Shown: piece after piece, positions 1-6,633 of the stretch | Layout of the letters: each line of letters begins with the position of its first letter | Position numbering within the stretch: position 1 is the stretch's first letter | NCBI GenBank assembly: GCA_027013265.1 | Contig: JALUXQ010000141.1 | Location: forward strand, 1 to 10,737 | Length of the DNA: 10,737 nt | Reading direction: 5' to 3' | Origin: Campylobacteraceae bacterium | GTDB lineage: Bacteria > Campylobacterota > Campylobacteria > Campylobacterales > Sulfurospirillaceae | Notes under the pieces: generated by a model | What the model was told of the DNA's origin: nothing | Database searches by the model: none | Seen by the model: the letters and a program-made list of their open reading frames with translations, nothing else | Translations under genes and position numbers: made by a program

Positions 1-453
1 ATTATCTATCTTTATATCTGTTAGCACCTTCCAGCGACCCAGTTTTTTTATCTCAAACGGCGTAAAGATATAGTTTCCTGTTTGAACTTTTACAGGCTTT
101 AATTTGACATTCAAATCATTTGTTTCTGGTCTAGTCAACAGTAGGTCTATTTTGGCATGGCTAATTGGCTTGTTTGTGTTTTTATCTATAATTTTTAGAC
201 TAAACTCATTTTTTCCAATTTTAAACTTGGAGATTGAGTATAAAATCTTAAAATTTTTATCAAACATATCTTTTTGTTTTTCCAGTTCATAAGCATTTTC
301 TTCTACATTTTGATATTTCCTCATCATATATGTTGACTCTTGAACTGGGTGGTGAATAGCCTCATTAACAGCATAAATTCCAAAGACAACTACAGATAAA
401 ATCATACCCACTATACCATATGGCCAAAAGTTTCTCTCTTTTTTCTCTCTCAT
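1..453 (-). CDS. FixH/CcoH-type cbb3 oxidase assembly protein (3' end outside window)
   Basis: This reading frame stays open from its ATG to the left edge, giving 151 residues with no stop seen. A basic N-terminus (MREKKERN) is followed by the family-typical FWPYGIVG opening and a single TM helix at about residues 9-29. A periplasmic domain follows, with MMRKYQN near 43-49 and a beta-rich part ending in GNYIF...KLGRWKV (about 126-143), which resembles the C-terminal half of FixH. The family's usual size suggests only a few residues are missing. FixH/CcoH is a membrane-anchored factor needed for cbb3 oxidase assembly or stability, which fits its place at the end of a ccoNOQP operon. The start overlaps the upstream stop as ATGA and has only a poor Shine-Dalgarno sequence, suggesting translational coupling. 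The family call rests on motif pattern and context. Confidence 0.85.
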   Translation of the reverse strand, partial: MREKKERNFWPYGIVGMILSVVVFGIYAVNEAIHHPVQESTYMMRKYQNVEENAYELEKQKDMFDKNFKILYSISKFKIGKNEFSLKIIDKNTNKPISHAKIDLLLTRPETNDLNVKLKPVKVQTGNYIFTPFEIKKLGRWKVLTDIKIDN

Positions 454-1061
454 TCTTTTTTGCTTCTCATCTTCATGATAAAATATCTAACAATTAAAAA
501 TAGTAAAAATAGATATATGGAGATTCTGACAAAAAAGATCATATCTCTGTTTGTGCTTCCTATACCGCTTTTTAATTTTATATTTTTTGAACTTGCTAAC
601 TGCTCAACCATATCTGAATAGCCATTTAGCATGGCAGCACTGATACTGACATCTTTCTTCTTGCCTGTCAAAAGAGGTATGACACTTCCACTCCAAGGAT
701 ATGGAGATAAAATTGTCTCTTTATCAAAAGATTTGTTCAAATCTGGTGAGTTATAAATATCTACTTTTTGCTCTTTTAAGCCGATAGTTAGGATTGCAAA
801 TGGAGCTTTTAGTTGTTTTACAAACTCCTTTTCATACTCTTTAATACCTTTTCCATCCAAGCTTTTTTTTGCCAAAAGATATGCCTGTATGCCTGTTTTT
901 TCAAACAGCTCATTTGCCATCTCTTCTACTTTTGTCTCTGTTTTATCCACTACAACACCATCATTAAAGACAAACTTTTTTGCGTTTAATGAAACTGAAA
1001 GTAAAATCAGTGCAAGAAAGGTATAAACTCTCTTGCACTTTAAAGTATTATAACTTTTCAT
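450..1061 (-). CDS. Membrane-anchored periplasmic protein, TPM-domain-like, in the cbb3 operon
   Basis: The protein has 203 residues. An N-terminal signal peptide (hydrophobic about 12-26, likely cleavage after SLNA near residue 27) precedes a periplasmic domain of about 28-170. A C-terminal TM helix at about 174-195 ends in a basic tail (KMRSKKE). The segment FNDGVVVDKTETKVEEMANELFEK...FAILTIGLKEQKVDIY has the length and pattern of TPM (TPM_phosphatase, YgcG-like) domains, but this is a resemblance only. I chose the ATG at 1059-1061, which shares one base with the upstream TGA (TGATG), over the TTG one codon earlier. Neither has a Shine-Dalgarno sequence, so coupling to the 33-aa gene is likely. 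Its position between ccoP and fixH suggests a role in assembly or quality control of the oxidase. Its actual function is unknown. Confidence 0.75.
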   Translation of the reverse strand: MKSYNTLKCKRVYTFLALILLSVSLNAKKFVFNDGVVVDKTETKVEEMANELFEKTGIQAYLLAKKSLDGKGIKEYEKEFVKQLKAPFAILTIGLKEQKVDIYNSPDLNKSFDKETILSPYPWSGSVIPLLTGKKKDVSISAAMLNGYSDMVEQLASSKNIKLKSGIGSTNRDMIFFVRISIYLFLLFLIVRYFIMKMRSKKE

Positions 1062-1162
1062 CAACCAATATACAAATGGTTTGCTGTAAGCACAGCATAA
1101 GCAGCAACTGCGGCCATAATGATCAAACCAACTGTTATAAATTTTTCCATATTGTCAGCCAT
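1061..1162 (-). CDS. 33-residue single-TM membrane microprotein in the cbb3 operon
   Basis: A 33-codon gene encodes a protein that is almost entirely one membrane helix (about residues 8-26, ITVGLIIMAAVAAYAV) with short ends MADNMEKF and TANHLYIG. The start is clear: AAGGAG at 1169-1174 lies 6 nt before the ATG, and that ribosome binding site overlaps the TAA of the preceding gene. The stop shares a base with the ATG of the next gene. The same frame stays open further upstream, but that extension has no start with a ribosome binding site and overlaps the 70-aa gene. Small one-helix subunits and accessory proteins are common in cbb3 oxidases (CcoQ, CcoM), so this could be an extra subunit or assembly peptide. 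That role is inferred from size and position, and I do not recognise a named family. Confidence 0.75.
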   Translation of the reverse strand: MADNMEKFITVGLIIMAAVAAYAVLTANHLYIG

Positions 1163-1172
1163 AATTATCTCC

Positions 1173-1385
1173 TTATTTTTCGATAACTTTGAGCTTAGAG
1201 TTATCTCTATCTCTCGTTTTAATAGCTTGAGTATTTGTGATAGTATATGGCTTATTTGCAACTTCTTGTTGAGCTTTTATACTAAAAATTGTAAGCACTG
1301 TCAATATGCTCAACAATAATACTGTAGCTATGAGCATACCAGTTACGCCATGTATACTAAATACACTTCTATTTGTATTTTCCAT
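1173..1385 (-). CDS. DUF4006-like small membrane protein downstream of ccoP
   Basis: The 70-residue protein has a short N-terminus (MENTNRSVFSIHGVTG), one TM helix at about 16-36 (MLIATVLLLSILTVLTIF) and a hydrophilic tail of about 34 residues with a basic end. Size, the SxxGxxGMLIA-type opening and position directly after ccoP fit the DUF4006 family, which as I recall is largely confined to Campylobacterota. The ribosome binding site AAGGAG lies within the last codons of ccoP (...Asn-Lys-Glu-stop), 5-6 nt before the ATG, so translation is tied to CcoP. The TAA is itself part of the next gene's ribosome binding site. No function is established to my knowledge. An accessory or subunit role in the cbb3 oxidase is inferred from the operon. 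The family name is from memory and could be wrong; the gene itself is secure. Confidence 0.85.
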   Translation of the reverse strand: MENTNRSVFSIHGVTGMLIATVLLLSILTVLTIFSIKAQQEVANKPYTITNTQAIKTRDRDNSKLKVIEK

Positions 1386-1387
1386 CT

Positions 1388-2239
1388 CTACTCCTTATTC
1401 AAAGAGTTGACATAAGTGCCAACAGCCGTTTTTTGGATATCTGTCAATCTTCCATCATTAAACTTTAGCATATTTCCGATTGAGCCCTTCTTACCATGGT
1501 TCAAAACATCAACAATAAACTGTGCTTTTCCATAGTCTGCCAATGCTGGAGCACTTCCACCATTACCCTTACCATCATTTCCATGGCAAGCTCCGCATGT
1601 AGCATACAAAGCTTTGCCCTGCTCTACAAGTTCAGGATGTTTGCTTTTGCCTGTTTTCGCTAAGTCTTGTACGATATATGCTGCAACTGCTGTAGCACTT
1701 GCTTTATCTAGCATACCTGCTGGCATTTGACCCAATGGATAGCCTTGACCACTTGATCCTTTTAGAACAACATCTACTATATGATCCTCAGTACCCCAAG
1801 TAGTAAGATCTCTTGCTTTTCCATTCATTCCATCACCTGTTATACCATGACAAGGTGCACATTTGACTAAAAATACACCCTCACCCATACCCATAAGTGT
1901 ATCTTTGTCAGGATTTGCCCATTTGCTTTCAAACCTTTTTGTATAGTTACTTACCTCTTCGTTGTATTGTCCTAATTGTGAAAATGTTCCTAGCGGGTAT
2001 CCCGCAAGCCAATACCACAATCCCCAAACAATAACTCCGATAAATGCAAGTGACCAACCCATAGGTAAAGGGTTTTTATACTCTTCTATACCATCCCACT
2101 TATTTCCTGATAACTCTCCAGTGCTCTTATCAGTTTTCATCTGCTTGATATACTTACCAACAATGACTACTGTAAGAATTACAATTGCTGCTGCACCAAT
2201 TAGTGTCAGCAAATTAACATTATCATTCAGCCAATTCAT
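1388..2239 (-). CDS. ccoP: cbb3-type cytochrome c oxidase diheme subunit III
   Basis: CcoP is the diheme c-type subunit that passes electrons from periplasmic cytochrome c toward CcoO and the catalytic subunit. The 283 residues contain an N-terminal TM helix (about 8-28), a cytoplasmic loop with WDGIEEYKNPLP, and a second TM (about 61-80) ending WYWLAGYPLG. Two cytochrome c domains follow. Heme motifs are CAPCH at 127-131 and CGACH at 215-219, with likely axial methionines in GQMPAGM (Met172) and GNMLKF (Met257). Length and architecture are normal for the family. AGGAG lies 8 nt before the ATG, and the first 17 nt overlap the end of ccoQ. The last codons double as the ribosome binding site of the following small gene. 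Confidence 0.97.
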   Translation of the reverse strand: MNWLNDNVNLLTLIGAAAIVILTVVIVGKYIKQMKTDKSTGELSGNKWDGIEEYKNPLPMGWSLAFIGVIVWGLWYWLAGYPLGTFSQLGQYNEEVSNYTKRFESKWANPDKDTLMGMGEGVFLVKCAPCHGITGDGMNGKARDLTTWGTEDHIVDVVLKGSSGQGYPLGQMPAGMLDKASATAVAAYIVQDLAKTGKSKHPELVEQGKALYATCGACHGNDGKGNGGSAPALADYGKAQFIVDVLNHGKKGSIGNMLKFNDGRLTDIQKTAVGTYVNSLNKE

Positions 2240-2468
2240 TTTTAACGCTCCTGTTTATCTTTTTCTCATCCTGTGAATATAAACCCTCAACCAAACAATC
2301 ATCAATTTCATCATTTAAAGCCAAGTTTGCGTACTTTTCATAATCTTTTATACCACTCTTTTGAGATTTATAGAGGTGGTAAATATATGCGTAAAGTCCG
2401 ATAGTTAGTATAAAAATCATACTTACATAACCCCAGCCTTGCAAAGTTCTTATAAGTTCCATATCCAC
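2223..2468 (-). CDS. ccoQ: cbb3 oxidase subunit CcoQ
   Basis: This is a small one-helix subunit between ccoO and ccoP, 81 residues. The N-terminal TM (about 14-33, YVSMIFILTIGLYAYIYHLY) is followed by a hydrophilic acidic tail (KDYEKYANLALNDEID...). The pattern IYHLYxSxKxGxxDYEKYxxLALND is what I recall for CcoQ of Campylobacterota. CcoQ is thought to stabilise the complex. I prefer the GTG at 2466-2468: AAGGA lies 7 nt upstream and overlaps the ccoO stop, and relatives begin Met-Asp. The alternative is the ATG two codons later (2460-2462), which is 13 nt from that site. The 3' end overlaps ccoP by 17 nt. The tail is somewhat long for CcoQ. Confidence 0.85.
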   Translation of the reverse strand: MDMELIRTLQGWGYVSMIFILTIGLYAYIYHLYKSQKSGIKDYEKYANLALNDEIDDCLVEGLYSQDEKKINRSVKNELAE

Positions 2469-2478
2469 AATCAGTTCC

Positions 2479-3144
2479 TTACTTTAGACTATTTAAATAT
2501 GCGATAATCGCAACTATCTCTTTAATGTCACCTTTTTTATACGCATCTTTAACAGCTTGGTCTTTCATGTCTGCAACTATGGCTCCAGCCTCTTTTATAG
2601 CTGCTTTTTTAGCTTCTTCATAAGTTCCCAACTTTGGCATACCAGGTTTGTCATAAGGAACATTAAAAACTTTCTTAACTGTATATGCCTCTGCGTAAGC
2701 GGTATCAAAGTCCATACTCTTATCAAACATAAAACCATATTTTGGCATGATTGATCCAGGCACTACACTCTCAGGGTCTAGCATATGATTTTCATTCCAA
2801 TCAGTAGTTCTATAGTTTCCGACTCTGTGAAGATCAGGACCTATCCTTCTACTTCCCCAAAGAAAAGGTCTATCATAAGCATATTCACCGCTTAGTGAGT
2901 ACTTTCCATATCTGTCAGTCTCTGACTTAAACGGACGAATCAACTGTGAATGGCAAGCATTACAGTCATTTTCTATATAGATTTGTCTTCCTGCAAGCTG
3001 TAGTGTAGTATATGGCTTGACACCCTTAAGTGGACGGGCACTCTCCATAAAATCTGGAACAACTGTCACTATACCAGCATATGCAATAACGACAAATACA
3101 CCTACTGCAAAAAAGAATGGATTTTTTTCCAACCAATGAAACAT
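2479..3144 (-). CDS. ccoO: cbb3-type cytochrome c oxidase monoheme subunit II
   Basis: CcoO is the membrane-anchored mono-heme c subunit of the cbb3 oxidase. The 221 residues comprise one TM near the N-terminus (about 9-29, FFFAVGVFVVIAYAG) and a periplasmic cytochrome c domain. The heme motif is CNACH at 61-65, in the family-typical context GRQIYIENDCNACHSQLIRP. It is followed by DRPFLWGSRRIGPDLHRVG and the distal methionine region PGSIMPKY (Met133). The C-terminal part is rich in Lys and Ala (about 170-210) and ends EIVAIIAYLNSLK, as is normal for these proteins. AAGGGGG precedes the ATG by about 6 nt and overlaps the ccoN stop. The gene sits directly downstream of ccoN and clearly belongs to the same transcript. 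Confidence 0.97.
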   Translation of the reverse strand: MFHWLEKNPFFFAVGVFVVIAYAGIVTVVPDFMESARPLKGVKPYTTLQLAGRQIYIENDCNACHSQLIRPFKSETDRYGKYSLSGEYAYDRPFLWGSRRIGPDLHRVGNYRTTDWNENHMLDPESVVPGSIMPKYGFMFDKSMDFDTAYAEAYTVKKVFNVPYDKPGMPKLGTYEEAKKAAIKEAGAIVADMKDQAVKDAYKKGDIKEIVAIIAYLNSLK

Positions 3145-3155
3145 CTTATACCCCC

Positions 3156-4619
3156 TTACGCCATAGGTGAAGCATATTGAGGTTCTTTCTCAATTGCTCT
3201 ACTTGAAGTTGCTGTTTTATACATATTGTACGCCCACATAAAGACACCAATAAGATAAAAGAGTCCGCCAACCGCTCTTAATGTCCAGTATGGATGAAGT
3301 ACTTCAACTGTATCTATAAATGAGTAAGTTAAGTTACCATATTGATCAGTTGCTCTCCACATCATACCCTGAGTGATACCAGCTATCCACATACTTGAAA
3401 AGTACAAGACTATTCCTGTTGTTTGAAGCCAGAATTGTGACTCAATCAACTTTTTACTAAATATCTCTTTTTTGAACATTCTTGGTGCCATATGAAATAG
3501 TGCACCGATTATCATAAATCCTACCCAGCCTAGAGTACCATCATGAACATGTCCAGGAATCCAATCAGTAAAGTGAGCTAATGCATTTACAGATTTTATA
3601 GCTTGGATAGGACCCTCTAGAGTACTTAACATATAGAAAGTTGAAGCTAATACATAAAATTTTACAAGTGGATTCTCTTTTAGCTGTCCCCACTCACCCT
3701 TCATGGTGAGCAACATATTGATAGCACTTCCCCAAGATGGAAGAATTAATACAACAGAGAAGATTGAGCCCATAGTCTGTACCCAATCAGGAACAGTAGA
3801 GTAAAGAAGGTGGTGTCCGCCCGCCCAAAGGTAAACAAACATCAATCCCCAGAAACTAAGAAGTGATAGTTTGTATGAAAATACTGGTTGACCTGACTCT
3901 TTTGGTAAAAAGTAGTAAATCATAGCTATTATTGGCACCGTAAAAGCAAATGCAACGGCATTATGTCCATACCACCACTGCACCATAGCATCATTGCTCC
4001 CTGCATACATTGATACTGAGTGATACCATTTACCAACACCAGCTACAAAGTAAGTAGGAACTTCCATATTATTAAACAGATATAGCATGGCAATACCTAA
4101 AAAGGTTGCTATATAGTACCAAATAGAGATATAGAGTACTTTTTCTCGTCTTATTCCAATGAGTCCAAAGATACTGATACCCCATAGAACCCACACTACT
4201 ACTATAGCTATATCTATCGGCCATTCAAATTCGGCATACTCTTTTGAAGTGGTTATCCCCATGATTAATGAAACTACAACTGCAGCTACCGTTACTATAT
4301 AGAGCCAAAACTGCAATTTGCCTATAAACATCAAAAACTTTGACTCTGCCATAGAGACCTTTAAAACCCTCTGCCCAATATAGTACCAAGTAGCCATTAT
4401 ACCACTTACCGTAAAACCAAACGCCACAGCATCTGTGTGAAGCGGTCTAAGCCTTCCAAAATTACCATACTCTCCAGCTAGGTTATTTAACTCGGGAAAA
4501 GCTAATTGAAATGCTATAATAACACCCACACTCATACCTACAATTCCCAAAACGATAGTGGCAACCGTGAAGTATTTAGCAACTGTATAGTCATAGTTGA
4601 TCGCATTACTAGACTGCAT
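3156..4619 (-). CDS. ccoN: cbb3-type cytochrome c oxidase catalytic subunit I
   Basis: CcoN is the heme-copper catalytic subunit that reduces O2 to water at high affinity while pumping protons across the inner membrane. The 487 residues carry about 12 TM helices. Ligands are visible and match the family's known pattern: His61 (RPLHTDAVAFGF) and His359 for low-spin heme b; His357 (GHVHDGTLGW) for heme b3; His219 (WWYGHNAVAF), His269 and His270 (WAGGHHLLYS) for CuB; and Tyr263 as the helix-VII tyrosine cross-linked to a CuB histidine in cbb3 enzymes. I start at the ATG at 4617-4619 because AGGAGG (4625-4630) is 5 nt upstream. The TTG immediately before it would be only 2 nt away. It is first in the oxidase operon, 119 nt from the response-regulator gene. 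Confidence 0.98.
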   Translation of the reverse strand: MQSSNAINYDYTVAKYFTVATIVLGIVGMSVGVIIAFQLAFPELNNLAGEYGNFGRLRPLHTDAVAFGFTVSGIMATWYYIGQRVLKVSMAESKFLMFIGKLQFWLYIVTVAAVVVSLIMGITTSKEYAEFEWPIDIAIVVVWVLWGISIFGLIGIRREKVLYISIWYYIATFLGIAMLYLFNNMEVPTYFVAGVGKWYHSVSMYAGSNDAMVQWWYGHNAVAFAFTVPIIAMIYYFLPKESGQPVFSYKLSLLSFWGLMFVYLWAGGHHLLYSTVPDWVQTMGSIFSVVLILPSWGSAINMLLTMKGEWGQLKENPLVKFYVLASTFYMLSTLEGPIQAIKSVNALAHFTDWIPGHVHDGTLGWVGFMIIGALFHMAPRMFKKEIFSKKLIESQFWLQTTGIVLYFSSMWIAGITQGMMWRATDQYGNLTYSFIDTVEVLHPYWTLRAVGGLFYLIGVFMWAYNMYKTATSSRAIEKEPQYASPMA

Positions 4620-4666
4620 CAATTCCTCCTAAATATATTTTTATGTCATATTAGTATCACATAATT

Positions 4667-4695
4667 ATTATAATTATAATATATTTTGCATACAA
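4667..4695 (-). promoter_or_regulatory. Candidate sigma70 promoter for ccoNOQP
   Basis: On the minus strand a perfect TATAAT (-10, 4667-4672) lies 17 bp downstream of TTGTAT (4690-4695, 3 of 6 to the -35 consensus). Transcription would start near 4660 and leave a leader of about 40 nt before ATG 4619. A second TATAAT overlaps at 4673-4678, so the exact -10 is uncertain. The -35 is weak, as is usual in Campylobacterota. This is inferred from consensus only. Confidence 0.45.
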
Positions 4696-4709
4696 ATAAG
4701 CTTAATAGG

Positions 4710-4737
4710 ATTAAATCTGTATTAAATACAAATTAAA
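4710..4737 (-). promoter_or_regulatory. Three TTTAAT repeats at 11-bp spacing: candidate OmpR-family operator
   Basis: Reading the minus strand, TTTAAT occurs at 4732-4737, 4721-4726 and 4710-4715, each exactly 11 bp from the next. The array ends about 14 bp upstream of the proposed -35 of ccoN. OmpR/PhoB-family regulators typically bind head-to-tail repeats with an 11-bp (one-turn) period just upstream of -35. The gene immediately upstream encodes such a regulator. AT-richness raises the chance of coincidence. Confidence 0.4.
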
Positions 4738-4738
4738 T

Positions 4739-5401
4739 TTAAATATTAATTTTATATCCTAAGCCTGGGATATTTTTGATAAAGTCCTTGTCTGTCTTCT
4801 CTCTGACTCTCTTGATAAAAGTTCTTATAGCAGCATCACTTACATTTTTGTTTGTCCATACATATTTTTTTAATTCGTCATGTAGAACATATGAGCCAAG
4901 ATTTTTGACTAAAAGAGTGATGAAAAGTAACTCTTTTTTTGTCAAAGGCATTGTGTCGTCATCTCTTACAAGGACTCTCCTGTTCTTATCAAAAGAGTAA
5001 CCATGCCCTAAATCTACCAAACTATCTAAAGAGAGTAAATCTTCTGCGATATATCTTAGTGTATCTATCAAATCTTCTGTATCGATTGGTTTCATCAGGT
5101 ATTTATCTATACCTATATCTATTGCTTGCAATAATTTCTCTTTTTCATCAAAGGCAGAAAGAACAACAATAGGAGTATCTCTGGATATATTTTTTATCTC
5201 TTTAGACATCTCTAAACCATCCAAGATAGGCATCATTATATCTGTAATAACTATATCTGGTTTGTATTTTTGAAATTTTTTCAGACCATCATCACCATCT
5301 CTTGCAAGTATAAAATCTTTAAACTCATCTCTAATAGCACTATCTAATGCTTTTCGTATATTTTCTTCGTCTTCAACAAACAAAACTGTCAGATTTTTCA
5401 T
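4739..5401 (-). CDS. OmpR/PhoB-family response regulator beside the cbb3 operon
   Basis: The protein has 220 residues. The receiver domain (about 1-120) has the acidic pair Glu10/Asp11, phosphoacceptor Asp54 (VITDIMMP), Ser82 and Lys104 (LMKPI), a complete set for phosphorylation. A winged-helix DNA-binding domain follows (about 125-220), with LTKKELLFITLLVKN, the recognition-helix region DAAIRTFIKRVREK and the wing ending IPGLGYKINI. It overlaps the kinase gene by 4 nt (ATGA), so they form a cognate pair. It lies directly upstream of ccoN and could control the oxidase operon through the nearby 11-bp repeats. As I recall, the pair at the equivalent C. jejuni position has been studied as a butyrate-responsive system (BumSR). 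Whether this protein shares that role is unknown, so no gene symbol is given. Confidence 0.93.
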   Translation of the reverse strand: MKNLTVLFVEDEENIRKALDSAIRDEFKDFILARDGDDGLKKFQKYKPDIVITDIMMPILDGLEMSKEIKNISRDTPIVVLSAFDEKEKLLQAIDIGIDKYLMKPIDTEDLIDTLRYIAEDLLSLDSLVDLGHGYSFDKNRRVLVRDDDTMPLTKKELLFITLLVKNLGSYVLHDELKKYVWTNKNVSDAAIRTFIKRVREKTDKDFIKNIPGLGYKINI

Positions 5402-6633
5402 GTGTACCCTTTGCTCTCCTGATTGTCTAGCGGTATAATTATACTGAAAGTTACACCATCTTTCAAGTTACATGCAGATATATCTCCATTCAAACTATTT
5501 TTAATAATCATCTTACTCATATATAGCCCTAGACCCGTACCTACACTAGAGTGCTTTGTACTAAAGTATGGATCAAATATTTTATCTATAATTTCTTCGT
5601 CAATTCCACACGCGTTATCACTAAAATTTAAGACTACATTGCCTTTTTCATCTCTAAAAATCTCTATATCTATACATCTGTTTTTTATCTCGTTTTTAAT
5701 AAATGCATCTTTTGAGTTATTTATAAGATTTATCAAAACTTGAGTAAATTCACTCAAAAAACCCTCAATCTTTATCTCCTCTTCACAATGCACAGTTATA
5801 TGTATATCATATTTTTGTATAGTGCCTTCCATTATATTGATAGTTTCACTAATCGCATCCTGAATCAAAAAATAGTCTTTAACTTTGTTTGGATTGAAAA
5901 AGTTTCTAAAATCCTCGATAGTATTGGACATTTTTTTAATCACTTCTCTCGAGTGGTCATAGCTATATAAAAAATCCTTCTCATCTCCGCCTGATGTAAA
6001 TAGTTTTTTCATTTTATATATTGTGATACCAAGCTCTGAGAGCGGTTGCCTCCACTGGTGAGCTATATTGCTTATCATTTCACCCATAGCCGCTAGCCTT
6101 GATTGTTGGTATAACATCCTATCTTTTGTCCTATTTTTTTCAACCTCTTCTTGCACTCTGTTTTCCAGGTTTTGGTTTAATCTTTTGAGCTCATCAGTCT
6201 TCTCTTCAACTCTTTTTTCTAAAGTATCATTTAAGAATTGTAACTCTCGTTCTTTGCGTTTTAGCTCTTTGGTTAATGTTATGTTTTTCGTAACATCATA
6301 TCTGATAGCGATAAACTCCTCTATAGCCCCTTGGCTATTTACTATAGGAATCACCGTGCTGTTTACATATACTGTTTTACCATTTTTTGTTAGATTTTTT
6401 ATAGTAGCTTTGTATGTTTTTTTCTGTTTTATAGTATCCCACAATATCTTAAAAAGCTCTTTTGGAACATCGGGATGCCTCACGATATTGTGGTTTTTGC
6501 CTATCAACTCCTCTTTTGAATACTCAAATATATTGCAAAACTCATCATTTACAAATGTGATGATTCCATCTATATCGGTTTTAGAGACTATATTACTCTG
6601 CTCTATCGCTTTTTTATACTGTGTTAGAGTCAT
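5398..6633 (-). CDS. Soluble PAS-domain sensor histidine kinase (Aer-like PAS)
   Basis: The 411 residues contain no TM helix or signal peptide, so sensing is intracellular. The PAS domain (about 8-117) carries the signature NHNIVRHPDVP (47-57) with LWDTIKQ and TIKNLTKNGKTVYV, closely resembling the FAD-binding PAS of the energy-taxis receptor Aer. Aer's conserved Trp after the LKKG loop is replaced by Tyr74 here. A charged coiled coil (about 117-172) joins PAS to the kinase core. The H-box is NIAHQWRQPL with His192, the N-box is INLINNSKDA (Asn306), the G1 box is DNACGI (339-344, Ala where Gly is usual), the F-box is FDPYFSTK and the G2 box is GTGLGL (365-370). It starts in an ATGA overlap with the upstream membrane-protein gene and ends in one with its response regulator. 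Oxygen, redox or energy sensing for the adjacent oxidase is an inference. Confidence 0.92.
   Translation of the reverse strand: MTLTQYKKAIEQSNIVSKTDIDGIITFVNDEFCNIFEYSKEELIGKNHNIVRHPDVPKELFKILWDTIKQKKTYKATIKNLTKNGKTVYVNSTVIPIVNSQGAIEEFIAIRYDVTKNITLTKELKRKERELQFLNDTLEKRVEEKTDELKRLNQNLENRVQEEVEKNRTKDRMLYQQSRLAAMGEMISNIAHQWRQPLSELGITIYKMKKLFTSGGDEKDFLYSYDHSREVIKKMSNTIEDFRNFFNPNKVKDYFLIQDAISETINIMEGTIQKYDIHITVHCEEEIKIEGFLSEFTQVLINLINNSKDAFIKNEIKNRCIDIEIFRDEKGNVVLNFSDNACGIDEEIIDKIFDPYFSTKHSSVGTGLGLYMSKMIIKNSLNGDISACNLKDGVTFSIIIPLDNQESKGYT

Noticed and set aside
1163..1261. N-terminal extension of the 33-aa microprotein to 66 residues
   Set aside because: The extension overlaps the 70-aa gene in another frame and lacks a start with a ribosome binding site, whereas the internal ATG has AAGGAG at 6 nt.
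4619..4622. TTGATG doublet at three gene starts (ccoN, 203-aa gene, DUF507) as a possible dual-start motif
   Set aside because: Ribosome binding site spacing favours ATG at ccoN and DUF507, and coupling explains the third; no sign that TTG is used.
4661..4686. AT-only palindromic run before ccoN as a regulator site
   Set aside because: It is low-complexity A/T sequence that coincides with the proposed -10; symmetry is expected by composition. No FNR-like TTGAT-N4-ATCAA is present.
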